This document shows positions 1-8,111 of a stretch of DNA of 64,000 nt, piece by piece (within the stretch, counting starts at the first letter, position 1; each line of letters starts with the position of its first letter). The stretch covers positions 62,001-126,000 of the forward strand of contig CAMTUH010000003.1 of assembly GCA_947084935.1 (NCBI GenBank), read 5' to 3'. The translations under genes were made by a program, and so were the position numbers. The notes beneath the pieces were generated by a model, which saw only the letters and a list, made by a program, of their open reading frames with translations, made no database searches and was not told the origin of the DNA. This DNA is from CAMTUH01 sp947084935. GTDB taxonomy: Bacteria; Pseudomonadota; Gammaproteobacteria; Coxiellales; Coxiellaceae.

Positions 1-1534
1 CGTCTGTTTGAGATTTGAATAAAGGGATATTTTCAGTTTTTATAGATTTCAATTCAGAACGTACGACGGCATTTAATTTTCCGCCATATTTTTTAATAAG
101 CCAGGAAAAATGTTCATCGCGTTTTTGGGGATCAAATAAGAAAAGCGGGTAATAGCTTTCAATCAGTAGCTTAGCGTATTCGCTGGTACTTCTGAGTAAT
201 ACCCGAGTTTCGTGATGTTTAAAAGCCATTAGAGGAGAGCGTGGACTGAGAAAAAATCGCTTATTTTTCATAATAATTTGATAGATGCGATTAAATCCAC
301 TCAGCACATTTTTTTCATATTTTTCGGGCTGTAATCGCTTTCCACGCAAAGTCGGTAAATTTGCATTTTTAGGCATCCGTTTTTTTACACGGACTAGATG
401 CATTTGATCGGTACCTTCTTTTTTCCACTCCATCACGTGGTACGGTGTTTTTTCGCCACCCTGGGCGGCCAGAGGACTTGTCTCAAATCCTCCATAATTC
501 TCATCGGCCAAGGTGCGTTGTGGTAAAAATAAAGTATTCAGTACAGTAAATCGCTCAGGCGCTTTATTGGGGCGCTTGTCTCCTGCGCTAGCGCCGGAGA
601 TTTCTTCCTTTAAATAAAAAGGGGTGAATAAGCACTCTAAATCGATGACGACGGGCTGTTCGCCGTGCGCGATAACGTTTTCTGAATGTATATCGGTACC
701 GGCTAGTAAATACAGGATGCCCATCAGAATTCCCATGCGCTCATAAAAACGCTGGATTTCTGTGTTTTTTTGACAGCCTCGATAATCGATAAATTCCACC
801 CACCCATAGTTTTTCTTTGGCGCCACAGTGAGTGTTTTAAGATTCATCGTGCGAAGGTGCTGATTAAACCACACTAACATGGCTTGATAAGCGACCTCGA
901 TTTCCACCGAGCGCGGCTTATAAATCAGTTTTTTTGTTCGATTTCCCAGTGAAAATTCCAAAGTCATGACGCAGCGACCGTGGTTATGACGGTCGCCGTC
1001 GGCCTTTACTCTTTTTAATTTGAAGCGATACTGACCATTTAAAAAAGTTTTATATACCGTCTCAATATCTTGATTCAATCGAGAAAAGAATTCTAAATAA
1101 GCGTCGATATACTGCGCAATCTTGATGCTCAATTGCGTTTTCAGAATCGTGTACTTTTGTAAGAGTTCCGCGGCGTGGTGTGGATGAGTGAGAATTTGAA
1201 TAAACTCATTAAATCGCGCAGACGAAGTTTTGGATTTTAAAATTTTTCGCTCGCTGAGCGAATGCATTTCCAAAACACACACACGCACGATCATGGGTAA
1301 TAATAAGGCGGACAAATCATTTTTTACGGATCGAAATAAAAATTGGGGCGCGCATCGCTGTTTCACCTGGGGATAGGAGTGTTCAAGGGCTTCGGTCAAC
1401 CTTTTGAACGTGTATTCAAATAAAGGTGCCAACAAGATTAGAAAGCGTTGCCGTTTTTTCTTGGCTCTCACAAGATCCTTCCATCGAGAAGACTGATGTT
1501 GTGGATCTGTTAAAATAATCTCAATATCGAGCAT
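1..1534 (-). CDS. Class II lanthionine synthetase LanM, N-terminal dehydratase part (cut by window edge)
   Basis: I translated the minus strand from ATG at 1534; the frame stays open to base 1, giving 511 residues without a stop. The dehydratase (DUF4135) domain of LanM enzymes is recognisable. It has YKPRS with K206, then GTDIHSEN with D281, H283 and N286, then VVIDLE with D298 and E300. This is the conserved Lys / Asp-x-His-x-x-Asn / Asp-x-Glu set used to phosphorylate and eliminate Ser/Thr in precursor peptides, and all of it is present. The LanC-like cyclase half and any precursor gene would lie left of the window. The start has only a weak ribosome-binding site. Its neighbour mnmG is housekeeping and divergent, so this is the edge of an accessory locus. 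The family call is firm; whether the enzyme is active and on what peptide is unknown. Confidence 0.88.
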   Translation of the reverse strand, partial: MLDIEIILTDPQHQSSRWKDLVRAKKKRQRFLILLAPLFEYTFKRLTEALEHSYPQVKQRCAPQFLFRSVKNDLSALLLPMIVRVCVLEMHSLSERKILKSKTSSARFNEFIQILTHPHHAAELLQKYTILKTQLSIKIAQYIDAYLEFFSRLNQDIETVYKTFLNGQYRFKLKRVKADGDRHNHGRCVMTLEFSLGNRTKKLIYKPRSVEIEVAYQAMLVWFNQHLRTMNLKTLTVAPKKNYGWVEFIDYRGCQKNTEIQRFYERMGILMGILYLLAGTDIHSENVIAHGEQPVVIDLECLFTPFYLKEEISGASAGDKRPNKAPERFTVLNTLFLPQRTLADENYGGFETSPLAAQGGEKTPYHVMEWKKEGTDQMHLVRVKKRMPKNANLPTLRGKRLQPEKYEKNVLSGFNRIYQIIMKNKRFFLSPRSPLMAFKHHETRVLLRSTSEYAKLLIESYYPLFLFDPQKRDEHFSWLIKKYGGKLNAVVRSELKSIKTENIPLFKSQTD

Positions 1535-1629
1535 AAGGTATCTTAACTATGTTTTATTGCTGTTATTCTACTTTGTTTTAGTGTTTATTTTTACTCTGTT
1601 TTATTGCTTTGGTCCCTCCCACAGCAGAG

Positions 1630-1655
1630 CCGTAGCCTGGGGGCTAGTAAGGGGT
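1630..1655. repeat. Fragment of repeat family A
   Basis: The stretch GTAGCCTGGGGGCTAG matches the left end of the longer repeat copies at 3582, 17199 and 35484. It is short and degenerate and lies between the divergent LanM and mnmG genes. I see no clear mnmG promoter here, only TAAAAT near 1675. Confidence 0.45.
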
Positions 1656-1704
1656 GAATGAATGAGGAATATGTTAAAATTTCGCCCCGACCAATGGGTT
1701 TCGT

Positions 1705-3585
1705 ATGAGCATGAATTCGCAACAATTTGACGTTATTGTGGTGGGCGGTGGGCACGCAGGCACCGAGGCGGCGCTCGTCGCCGCTCGGATGGGCGTAAAA
1801 GCCCTCTTAATCACCCACAACGTGGAAACCGTGGGACAAATGTCCTGCAACCCGGCGATTGGCGGGATTGGCAAAAGTCACCTTGTTAAAGAAATCGACG
1901 CGCTGGGCGGCATCATGGCGCGTGCCACCGATTGCGCCGGCATTCAGTTTCGAACCCTCAATTCCCGCAAAGGCCCGGCGGTTAGAGCCACGCGCGCGCA
2001 AGCCGATCGTGCCCTGTATAAAGCCGCTATTCGAAGCGCCGTTGAAAATCAGCAAAATTTAACGTTGTTCCAACAGGCGGTAGACGATTTATTGATTGAA
2101 AACGGTAAAGTCACGGGGATTGTTACTCAGACGGGCCTTCAATTTTACGCGCCCACCGTGATTTTAACGACCGGTACTTTTTTGGGTGGGAAGATACACG
2201 TGGGTTTATCGAATTACCGCGGGGGTCGTGCGGGTGATCCGCCATCTTTGGCATTAGCCGATCGTTTGCGAGAATTACCGTTCCGCGTGTCCCGGTTAAA
2301 AACAGGAACGCCACCACGTATTGATGGTCGCACGATTGATTATTCCGTGTGTGAAGAACAACCGGGAGATCAACCCACGCCCGTGATGTCGTATCTGGGA
2401 CGCGTTGAAGAACATCCGCGGCAAGTGTCGTGTTACATCACGCACACGAATGAAAGAACCCACGAGATTATTCGCGGTGGACTCGATCAATCACCGATGT
2501 ACACGGGCGTGATTGAAGGGATTGGTCCGCGCTATTGTCCTTCGATTGAAGATAAAGTGGTGCGTTTTGCCGATCGAAACGCACACCAAATTTTTTTAGA
2601 GCCCGAAGGATTAAACACCACCGAAGTTTATCCGAACGGCATATCCACGAGTTTACCGTACGACGTGCAATACGAATTTGTGCACAGCATGAAAGGATTG
2701 GAACAGTGCCACATTACCAGACCTGGTTACGCGATTGAATACGATTTTTTTGATCCGCGCGATTTAAAACCGACGCTGGAAACCAAGCCTATTTCTGGTC
2801 TTTATTTTGCGGGACAAATTAATGGAACAACGGGTTACGAGGAAGCTGCAGCACAAGGAATTCTTGCGGGCATTAACGCGGCGTTGCGCGTTCAAAATCG
2901 AGAACCGTGGTCACCGCGGCGCGATGAAGCTTATATCGGTGTATTGATCGACGATTTAATTACGCGTGGTACGAACGAACCGTACCGCATGTTTACCAGC
3001 CGGGCGGAGTATCGATTGCTATTGCGGCAAGACAATGCCGATTTGCGATTAACCGAAAAAGGCCGAGAGCTGGGCTGTGTCGATGACGAACGTTGGGGAT
3101 CGTTTAATCGCAAACGCGATGCCATTCACCGTGAAACTCAGCGCATAAAAACTCTGTGTGTGAAACCGGGTACGACAATTTCCGGTGAAATTGAAAAAAT
3201 CACGGGACAAACGCTGGAGCGCGATTATCGCGTGGCGGAATTATTGCGCCGTCCGGAAATTTCTTATGACGCCATAATGAAAATCAATGAACTGGGGCCA
3301 GGACTTGAAGATTCGTGTGCGGCAGAGCAAATCGATATCCAAGCAAAATACGAAGGATATTTGCGGCAACAATACGAAGAGATTGAGCGCCAAAAACGCT
3401 ACGAAACCGCCGTCATTCCTGAAAATATCGATTATCATCAAATTTCGAGCCTGTCCCACGAAGTGCGGCAAAAACTGATGTCGGTGAGACCGACAACGAT
3501 GGGGCAAGCTTCGCGCATTCCCGGCATGACCCCCGCCGCGATTTCGATTTTGTTAGTATCTTTGAAGCATCGAATGCAGTCGTAG
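1705..3585 (+). CDS. mnmG: tRNA uridine 5-carboxymethylaminomethyl modification enzyme MnmG (GidA)
   Basis: The 626-residue product matches the usual family length of about 630. It carries the N-terminal FAD-binding motif VVGGGHAGTEAA, the GGIGKSHLVKEIDALGG segment that follows it in MnmG, and the C-terminal helical domain ending near RIPGMTPAAISIL. With MnmE (not in this window) it modifies wobble uridine 34 of several tRNAs using FAD, NADH and methylene-tetrahydrofolate. I kept ATG 1705; ATG 1711 is an equally good start and neither has a strong ribosome-binding site. The stop codon TAG lies inside a dispersed repeat, so the repeat abuts or slightly reshapes the C-terminus. In many gammaproteobacteria mnmG is followed by rsmG and parAB; here an ATPase gene has come between mnmG and rsmG. 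Confidence 0.98.
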   Translation: MSMNSQQFDVIVVGGGHAGTEAALVAARMGVKALLITHNVETVGQMSCNPAIGGIGKSHLVKEIDALGGIMARATDCAGIQFRTLNSRKGPAVRATRAQADRALYKAAIRSAVENQQNLTLFQQAVDDLLIENGKVTGIVTQTGLQFYAPTVILTTGTFLGGKIHVGLSNYRGGRAGDPPSLALADRLRELPFRVSRLKTGTPPRIDGRTIDYSVCEEQPGDQPTPVMSYLGRVEEHPRQVSCYITHTNERTHEIIRGGLDQSPMYTGVIEGIGPRYCPSIEDKVVRFADRNAHQIFLEPEGLNTTEVYPNGISTSLPYDVQYEFVHSMKGLEQCHITRPGYAIEYDFFDPRDLKPTLETKPISGLYFAGQINGTTGYEEAAAQGILAGINAALRVQNREPWSPRRDEAYIGVLIDDLITRGTNEPYRMFTSRAEYRLLLRQDNADLRLTEKGRELGCVDDERWGSFNRKRDAIHRETQRIKTLCVKPGTTISGEIEKITGQTLERDYRVAELLRRPEISYDAIMKINELGPGLEDSCAAEQIDIQAKYEGYLRQQYEEIERQKRYETAVIPENIDYHQISSLSHEVRQKLMSVRPTTMGQASRIPGMTPAAISILLVSLKHRMQS

Positions 3586-3655
3586 CCTGGGTGCAGCCCC
3601 CGCAAGGCGAGGGCAGGCCCCGCCCCGGGCGTAACCCAGGAATTCCTTGATTCTA
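3582..3655. repeat. Dispersed repeat family A, copy overlapping the mnmG stop
   Basis: It begins GTAGCCTGGGTG, contains a GC-rich hairpin region, and continues GTAACCCAGGAATTCCTTGATT. It shares ends and the central AATTCC segment with the copies at 17199-17274 and 35484-35559. The TAG of the first GTAG is the mnmG stop codon. The GC-rich fold may also act as a transcription barrier after mnmG. Confidence 0.75.
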
Positions 3656-3664
3656 GCCCACACC

Positions 3665-3706
3665 ATTAGACAAATTTGTCTAATGCCCGATAGACAAATT
3701 TGTCTA
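3665..3706. promoter_or_regulatory. Twin palindromic operators upstream of the AAA ATPase gene
   Basis: Two copies of TAGACAAATTTGTCTA lie in tandem. The first is part of a perfect 20-bp palindrome at 3665-3684; the second is a perfect 16-bp palindrome at 3691-3706. Their centres are 24 bp apart. The second copy begins exactly at the likely -35 box TAGACA. Two identical dyads placed over a promoter look like binding sites for a dimeric repressor. No regulator gene is adjacent, so autoregulation or a distant regulator is inference. Confidence 0.8.
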
Positions 3707-3719
3707 ATGATGATATGCT
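3691..3719 (+). promoter_or_regulatory. Predicted sigma70 promoter for the AAA ATPase gene
   Basis: The -35 is TAGACA (3691-3696, 5 of 6 to consensus), the spacer is 17 bp, and the -10 is TATGCT (3714-3719). Only six bases separate the -10 from the ATG at 3726 and no ribosome-binding site is present, so the transcript would begin at or near the start codon. Confidence 0.55.
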
Positions 3720-3725
3720 TTCCTC

Positions 3726-5033
3726 ATGCTAGAAAGCTATGCCGTTCACAACCGTTTTAAAGAAGGCCTTAAGGCTTTTGATGAGCTTGACCCCCAGCTC
3801 CGAGAGCTGTCTCAATTACGCTATCAGTACAGCCCCCACTGGTGGCGGCAGTTGGATCTCAGTGCACCGGGGATTTATATTTTAACGGGCGGGCGGCAAG
3901 TTGGTAAATCGACCTCATGCAAGTTGCTGATTCGTTATTGCCTAGAAAAAAAACTTTTCCCACCGACGCAAATGCTGTATTTACCTTGCGATGAAATTCC
4001 GGATGCAAAAGCATTGGGCGATATCTTACGATTTTTTTTAAATCAGGTATCCCAGCAACGATTTTTACTTATTATTGACGAAGTCACCTACGTTAAAGAC
4101 TGGGATCGTGTAATTAAGGCATTAGCTGACGAAGGACATTTTAAAATCGGGCTTTGCCTGTTAACGGGTTCCGACACGCTTATTTTAAAAGAAGCAGCCA
4201 TGCGATTTCCGGGTAGACGAGGTAAAGCAGCACAAACTGATTTTCATGTTTATCCGTTGTCTTTTTCAGAATACGTTAATTTACTTTCGCCGAAAAAAAA
4301 GCCGACGATGGAAATACTCTCCTCTTTCTTTAAAGATTATCTGCAGTGTGGAGGTTATTTGCGAGCGATTAATGATTTAGCGGAGCATCAAAAAATCTCA
4401 GCGGCGACGTATTTGACTTATGAGCAATGGATTCGCGGCGATTTTTTAAAACAAGGAAAAAAAGAAGACACGTTGCTTGCGGTACTGCAAGCATTACAAA
4501 CCATTGGGGTCTCGCAAATTTCTTATTCGACATTGACCCGAAAAATTGGTGTCATCAGCAAAGAAACGTGTATCGATTATTGTCGGCTGTTGGAAAGAAT
4601 GGATATCCTCATTAATTTACAAGCTTTTGACACCAATAAAAAACAGGGATTTCCGAGAAAAGACAGGAAGTTTCATTTCACCGACCCGTTTATTTACCAT
4701 ACTATTTTTCATTGGTTGCAGAGGGAAGGGTATTTAAATTCTGCTGCCGCGGAGAGTGTTCTTGTGGAGGCCTGTGTTGCGAGCCAATGCCATCGAGTGG
4801 CGAAGACGTTTTATTTCAAAGGTGATGGAGAAGTAGACGTCATTTGGCTACAAAAAAATACGGTACGGGCCATTGAAGTGAAATGGGCCAACAAAGTCCC
4901 TATGAACGATTTGAAAACATTGAGAAATTTTAAAAATCATTTAATTCTGACTAAGACGCCACTCGCGGGTACCATTGAAGGTGTTCAAACCGTACCGGTT
5001 TATCAATTTCTCTATGAAATGGAATCGCCTTAA
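3726..5033 (+). CDS. AAA family ATPase with C-terminal DUF4143-type domain
   Basis: The 435-residue product has a Walker A motif GGRQVGKST (about residues 55-63), a Walker B motif LLIIDE (about 114-119), and a GLCLLTGSD segment typical of the following strand. The C-terminal third resembles the restriction-nuclease-like DUF4143 region, with RAIEVKWANK near residue 390 in the position of a catalytic Glu-x-Lys pair. This is the COG1373-like family, common in bacteria and archaea and of unknown role; a defence or toxin-like role has been suggested but is unproven. It separates mnmG from rsmG, and rsmG follows nine bases later, so the two may be cotranscribed. The ATG has no ribosome-binding site and may be read from a leaderless mRNA. 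Confidence 0.85.
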   Translation: MLESYAVHNRFKEGLKAFDELDPQLRELSQLRYQYSPHWWRQLDLSAPGIYILTGGRQVGKSTSCKLLIRYCLEKKLFPPTQMLYLPCDEIPDAKALGDILRFFLNQVSQQRFLLIIDEVTYVKDWDRVIKALADEGHFKIGLCLLTGSDTLILKEAAMRFPGRRGKAAQTDFHVYPLSFSEYVNLLSPKKKPTMEILSSFFKDYLQCGGYLRAINDLAEHQKISAATYLTYEQWIRGDFLKQGKKEDTLLAVLQALQTIGVSQISYSTLTRKIGVISKETCIDYCRLLERMDILINLQAFDTNKKQGFPRKDRKFHFTDPFIYHTIFHWLQREGYLNSAAAESVLVEACVASQCHRVAKTFYFKGDGEVDVIWLQKNTVRAIEVKWANKVPMNDLKTLRNFKNHLILTKTPLAGTIEGVQTVPVYQFLYEMESP

Positions 5034-5042
5034 GGAGAAACA

Positions 5043-5663
5043 TTGTCACCACCATTGCCCCCCGCGGAACAGTTAACATCCGGTCTGAAGCAATTGAATC
5101 TCACCGTTTCCGAATCCGTGCAAGCGACCCTGCTTGCGTTTCTGGATGTATTGTTGAAATGGAATAAAGTTCACAACCTCACCGCTATCACGGATTTGCC
5201 GAAGATGATCACGCACCACCTGTTGGATAGTTTATCAATAGCGCCTTATTGCACCGGGTCGCGTATTTTAGACATCGGCAGTGGGGCTGGGTTTCCGGGC
5301 ATACCGCTGGCACTGGTATTTCCGGAAAAATCGTTCGTGCTGCTGGACAGCAGTCAAAAGAAAACCGCTTTTTTGATTCACGCTAAAGCCCATTTTAAAA
5401 TACCGAACGTAGAGGTCGTTTGCGCACGGGTCGAAGAATACAAGGGCACAACTTTTGACACGATTATTTCTCGCGCGTTTGGTACCCTTTCGGAAATCAT
5501 TCAAAAAACAAAACACTTGCTGAACCCTCAGGGACACTGGCTCATCATGAAAGGAACGTATCCCCAACAAGAGTTAACGGATTTCAAGCTCCCCTACTCC
5601 GTTCATCGACTATCCGTCCCTGGTCTCGACGCAGAACGCCATCTGATGCGAATTCAGAACTGA
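5043..5663 (+). CDS. rsmG: 16S rRNA (guanine527-N7)-methyltransferase RsmG (GidB)
   Basis: The 206-residue product has the family length and the S-adenosylmethionine site ILDIGSGAGFPGIPLALV. Earlier, LLKWNKVHNLTAI is a conserved RsmG segment. It methylates N7 of G527 in the 530 loop of 16S rRNA. The start is TTG at 5043, supported by AAGGAG ending about seven bases upstream; no ATG or GTG fits as well. The expected neighbours mnmG and parAB are present, apart from the intervening ATPase gene and the small DUF pair. Confidence 0.97.
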   Translation: MSPPLPPAEQLTSGLKQLNLTVSESVQATLLAFLDVLLKWNKVHNLTAITDLPKMITHHLLDSLSIAPYCTGSRILDIGSGAGFPGIPLALVFPEKSFVLLDSSQKKTAFLIHAKAHFKIPNVEVVCARVEEYKGTTFDTIISRAFGTLSEIIQKTKHLLNPQGHWLIMKGTYPQQELTDFKLPYSVHRLSVPGLDAERHLMRIQN

Positions 5664-5671
5664 GATTTTTA

Positions 5672-5920
5672 TTACTTTAAATGTTTGCGTAAATAACTGG
5701 GAGATAAATCAGCACCATTGTGCCAACAAATAGTACCGATATCTTTGTTTATACTGACAGTGGAAAAAAAAGTTTTATCATTTAGTGGCTCAAATACGCC
5801 TTTAAAAGGTACGATTTTTGAAATATCCACAATGCCACTTTTACCATCCTGAAAGCGCAGAAATAATTGGTAATCCTTCACAACCTTCACTTCAACCACA
5901 TCAATAGGATGGCATTTCAT
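5672..5920 (-). CDS. DUF2442 family small protein
   Basis: I place the start at ATG 5920, just past the stop of the upstream DUF4160 gene, giving 82 residues; a longer version from 5941 would overlap that gene. The sequence VKVVKDYQLFLRFQDGKSGIVDIS followed by a late GADLSP motif is typical of DUF2442. These proteins are usually encoded directly after a DUF4160 protein, in pairs spread like toxin-antitoxin modules, but no activity is established. It is convergent with rsmG, eight bases away, with no clear terminator between them. Confidence 0.8.
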   Translation of the reverse strand: MKCHPIDVVEVKVVKDYQLFLRFQDGKSGIVDISKIVPFKGVFEPLNDKTFFSTVSINKDIGTICWHNGADLSPSYLRKHLK

Positions 5921-5924
5921 CGTT

Positions 5925-6185
5925 CTATTCCAACGGTGCAACTGGCTTGAGTTGTTTTAATTGCCTTGCGAGTTCCCAGTCTTCCAGAAGCTCATGCTGA
6001 TGTAGACTAGCCCATTCAATGACTAAGCCCAGCACCTTCGCTGGAAGCTTGCCGTCGATCACAGCCAGATCATGAATCGAAACAGCGGCCTTGTACTCAT
6101 TATAACGCACGTGGAAGTGAGGTGGGTTATGTTCTTTATAGTACATAGCTATGATGATGCCTAAAAAGCGGCTAATCTCTGGCAT
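5925..6185 (-). CDS. DUF4160 family small protein
   Basis: The frame is open from 6293, but the family begins MPEISRFLGI, matching ATG 6185, which is preceded by a GGGAG ribosome-binding site. The resulting 86 residues fit the usual DUF4160 length. The EHNPPHFHVRY segment is the family signature. It is encoded four bases before the DUF2442 gene on the same strand, so the two form a bicistron. The pair lies between rsmG and parA, genes that often sit close together, which suggests insertion of a mobile two-gene module. Confidence 0.82.
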   Translation of the reverse strand: MPEISRFLGIIIAMYYKEHNPPHFHVRYNEYKAAVSIHDLAVIDGKLPAKVLGLVIEWASLHQHELLEDWELARQLKQLKPVAPLE

Positions 6186-6332
6186 AGCGCTCCCAGGGTA
6201 GTTATTGACGTTTTTGGGTACCTTATGCAGATGAGCGCCTCTTCGCAATACAGGGGTTCCGTTGGGGTGCTTCCCAAAAGGTCTCGATCGCATAGAAATA
6301 CAGGGAAAACAAGGATCCAGAATTAATTAATC

Positions 6333-6362
6333 CTAGATCCCTCGCTATCGCTCGGGATGACG
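6333..6362. repeat. Half copy of a dispersed palindromic repeat
   Basis: The stretch CTAGATCCCTCGC followed by TCGGGATGACGG resembles the right arm of the repeat at 55493-55590, sharing GGGATGACGG. It lies in the divergent gap between the DUF4160 gene and parA. I see no convincing parA promoter; TACAAT at 6422-6427 is a possible -10 without a good -35. Confidence 0.45.
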
Positions 6363-6445
6363 GATGCGCTCAGAATGACATACCTGTTTCCAGCAAGCGA
6401 GCGTCGCGCACGGTGGTCTGATACAATGGCACGAGGGAGCGACCG

Positions 6446-7231
6446 ATGAGACCGATGACCCGTGTCATAGCGATTTCCAATCAAAAAGGTGGCGTGGGTA
6501 AAACGACGACCGCCGTCAATTTAGCCGCATCGCTGGCGGCCGCCAAACGGGGTGTGTTGCTGATCGATTTGGACCCTCAGGGCAGCGCAACAGTTGGGTC
6601 GGGCATCGATAAACAAAGCTTATCCCTTTCCATTAACCCAGTGCTGCTGAACGAAGCCCAGGCCGCTGAAGCCATTGTTTCCACGAGTTGGAAATACGAC
6701 CTCCTGCCGTCCAACGGTGATTTAACGGTTGCCGAAGTCCGGTTGTTAAAAGAAGGCCGTCGCGAGTATTGCTTGCGAGAAGCGCTTGAGCCAATAAAAT
6801 CACGGTATGAATTTATTCTCATCGATTGTCCGCCTTCGCTGAATATGTTGACCGTAAACGCCTTGGTTGCTGCGGACAGTGTGCTCATTCCCATTCAATG
6901 CGAATATTTCGCTTTGGAGGGATTAACCAGTTTATTATCCAGCATCGACCGCATTCGCAAGTCGGTTAATCCGTCGCTAAAATTAGAAGGCTTGTTGCGC
7001 ACGATGTACGATGGCCGAAATCGGCTGACAATCGAAGTTTCCGAACAATTGCTGTCACATTTCAGTGAAAAAGTGTACGAAACCGTCATACCGAGAAACG
7101 TGCGATTGGCGGAAGCACCCAGTCATGGGTTGCCGGTAATTAATTACGATAAAAGTTCGCAGGGGGCCGCTGCTTATTTGGCGTTAGCAGGAGAAATCAT
7201 GCGTCACCACGCTGAGCTAACCATCACGTGA
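6446..7231 (+). CDS. parA: Chromosome partitioning ATPase ParA
   Basis: The 261-residue product has the deviant Walker A motif KGGVGKTT (residues 14-21) near the N-terminus, LIDLDPQGSAT as Walker A', and FILIDCPPSLNMLT as Walker B. This is the chromosomal ParA/Soj type. It binds DNA nonspecifically and is stimulated by ParB to move origin regions apart. A GAGGGAG ribosome-binding site precedes the ATG. parB follows ten bases later, so they form an operon. I looked for a parS site of the TGTTTCACGTGAAACA type and did not see a full match in the window. Confidence 0.97.
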   Translation: MRPMTRVIAISNQKGGVGKTTTAVNLAASLAAAKRGVLLIDLDPQGSATVGSGIDKQSLSLSINPVLLNEAQAAEAIVSTSWKYDLLPSNGDLTVAEVRLLKEGRREYCLREALEPIKSRYEFILIDCPPSLNMLTVNALVAADSVLIPIQCEYFALEGLTSLLSSIDRIRKSVNPSLKLEGLLRTMYDGRNRLTIEVSEQLLSHFSEKVYETVIPRNVRLAEAPSHGLPVINYDKSSQGAAAYLALAGEIMRHHAELTIT

Positions 7232-7241
7232 GGAAAATTAA

Positions 7242-8111
7242 ATGAACGTAAAAAAACGAGGATTAGGTCGAGGATTGAGTGACTTAGGGTTGTCGGAGTT
7301 ATTGAGTGAACTGGGTACATCAGCACAGCCCGAAAAACACGCGGAATTAAAAAGTCTCCCCATCGATTTAATTGAGCCCGGTCGTTATCAGCCGCGTCGG
7401 CAAATGCAAAAAGAAGCGCTTGAAGAACTCGCGCATTCCATTCGATCGCAAGGGATTATTCAACCCATCGTTGTCCGACACCACGAAAATCATTATGAAA
7501 TCATTGCGGGTGAGCGTCGTTGGCGTGCTGCACAAATGGCGGGATTAGAAGAAATTCCGGTGATTATCCGCGATATTCCCGACGAAGCGGCCATCGCCAT
7601 GTCGCTGATCGAGAATATTCAGCGCCAAGACTTAAATGCCATCGAAGAAGCCGTGGCGCTGCAGCGCCTCATCGATGAATTTCAAATGACACACCAAGAA
7701 GTGGCGGATGCCGTTGGAAAATCGCGCGCGAGTGTCACAAATACTTTGCGATTATTGAAATTAAATCCCGACGTGCGTTCGTTGGTCGAGCAGGGATTGC
7801 TCGATATGGGCCACGCGCGTGCGTTGTTGGCGCTCGAAGGGCCGAAACAAAGTGAGATGGCGAATAACGTGGTTTCTCGCGCGTTGTCGGTTCGTGAGAC
7901 GGAACGATTAATTCGCGTGATGTTATTAGAACCGGGGAAAATGTCTCGAGAAAAAACTACGGATCCCGATGTGGCTCGATTGCAGAGTGATTTGTCGGAT
8001 CGCATCGGTGCGGTTGTGATTATTCGACATAATCCGAAGGGAAAAGGCCGGTTGATTATTCATTATAATAGTTTGGATGAGTTAGACGGGATTTTGGATC
8101 ACTTTGAGTAA
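7242..8111 (+). CDS. parB: Chromosome partitioning CTPase / parS-binding protein ParB
   Basis: The 289-residue product begins with the GLGRGLSDL segment characteristic of chromosomal ParB. It then has PGRYQPRR and AGERRWRAA, the ParB/Srx CTP-binding motifs, followed by LIENIQRQDLN and the helix-turn-helix region TSWxx-like HQEVADAVGKSRASVTN. It binds parS, spreads as a CTP-dependent clamp and stimulates ParA. The ribosome-binding site is GAGGAAA. Its last eight bases overlap the start of the next gene. Confidence 0.97.
   Translation: MNVKKRGLGRGLSDLGLSELLSELGTSAQPEKHAELKSLPIDLIEPGRYQPRRQMQKEALEELAHSIRSQGIIQPIVVRHHENHYEIIAGERRWRAAQMAGLEEIPVIIRDIPDEAAIAMSLIENIQRQDLNAIEEAVALQRLIDEFQMTHQEVADAVGKSRASVTNTLRLLKLNPDVRSLVEQGLLDMGHARALLALEGPKQSEMANNVVSRALSVRETERLIRVMLLEPGKMSREKTTDPDVARLQSDLSDRIGAVVIIRHNPKGKGRLIIHYNSLDELDGILDHFE

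Noticed and set aside
6446..8111. Possible parS or oriC near parAB and mnmG
   Set aside because: I searched by eye for TGTTTCACGTGAAACA and for clusters of TTATCCACA. I found only partial matches such as TGTTTCACGA at 15380, so no claim is made.
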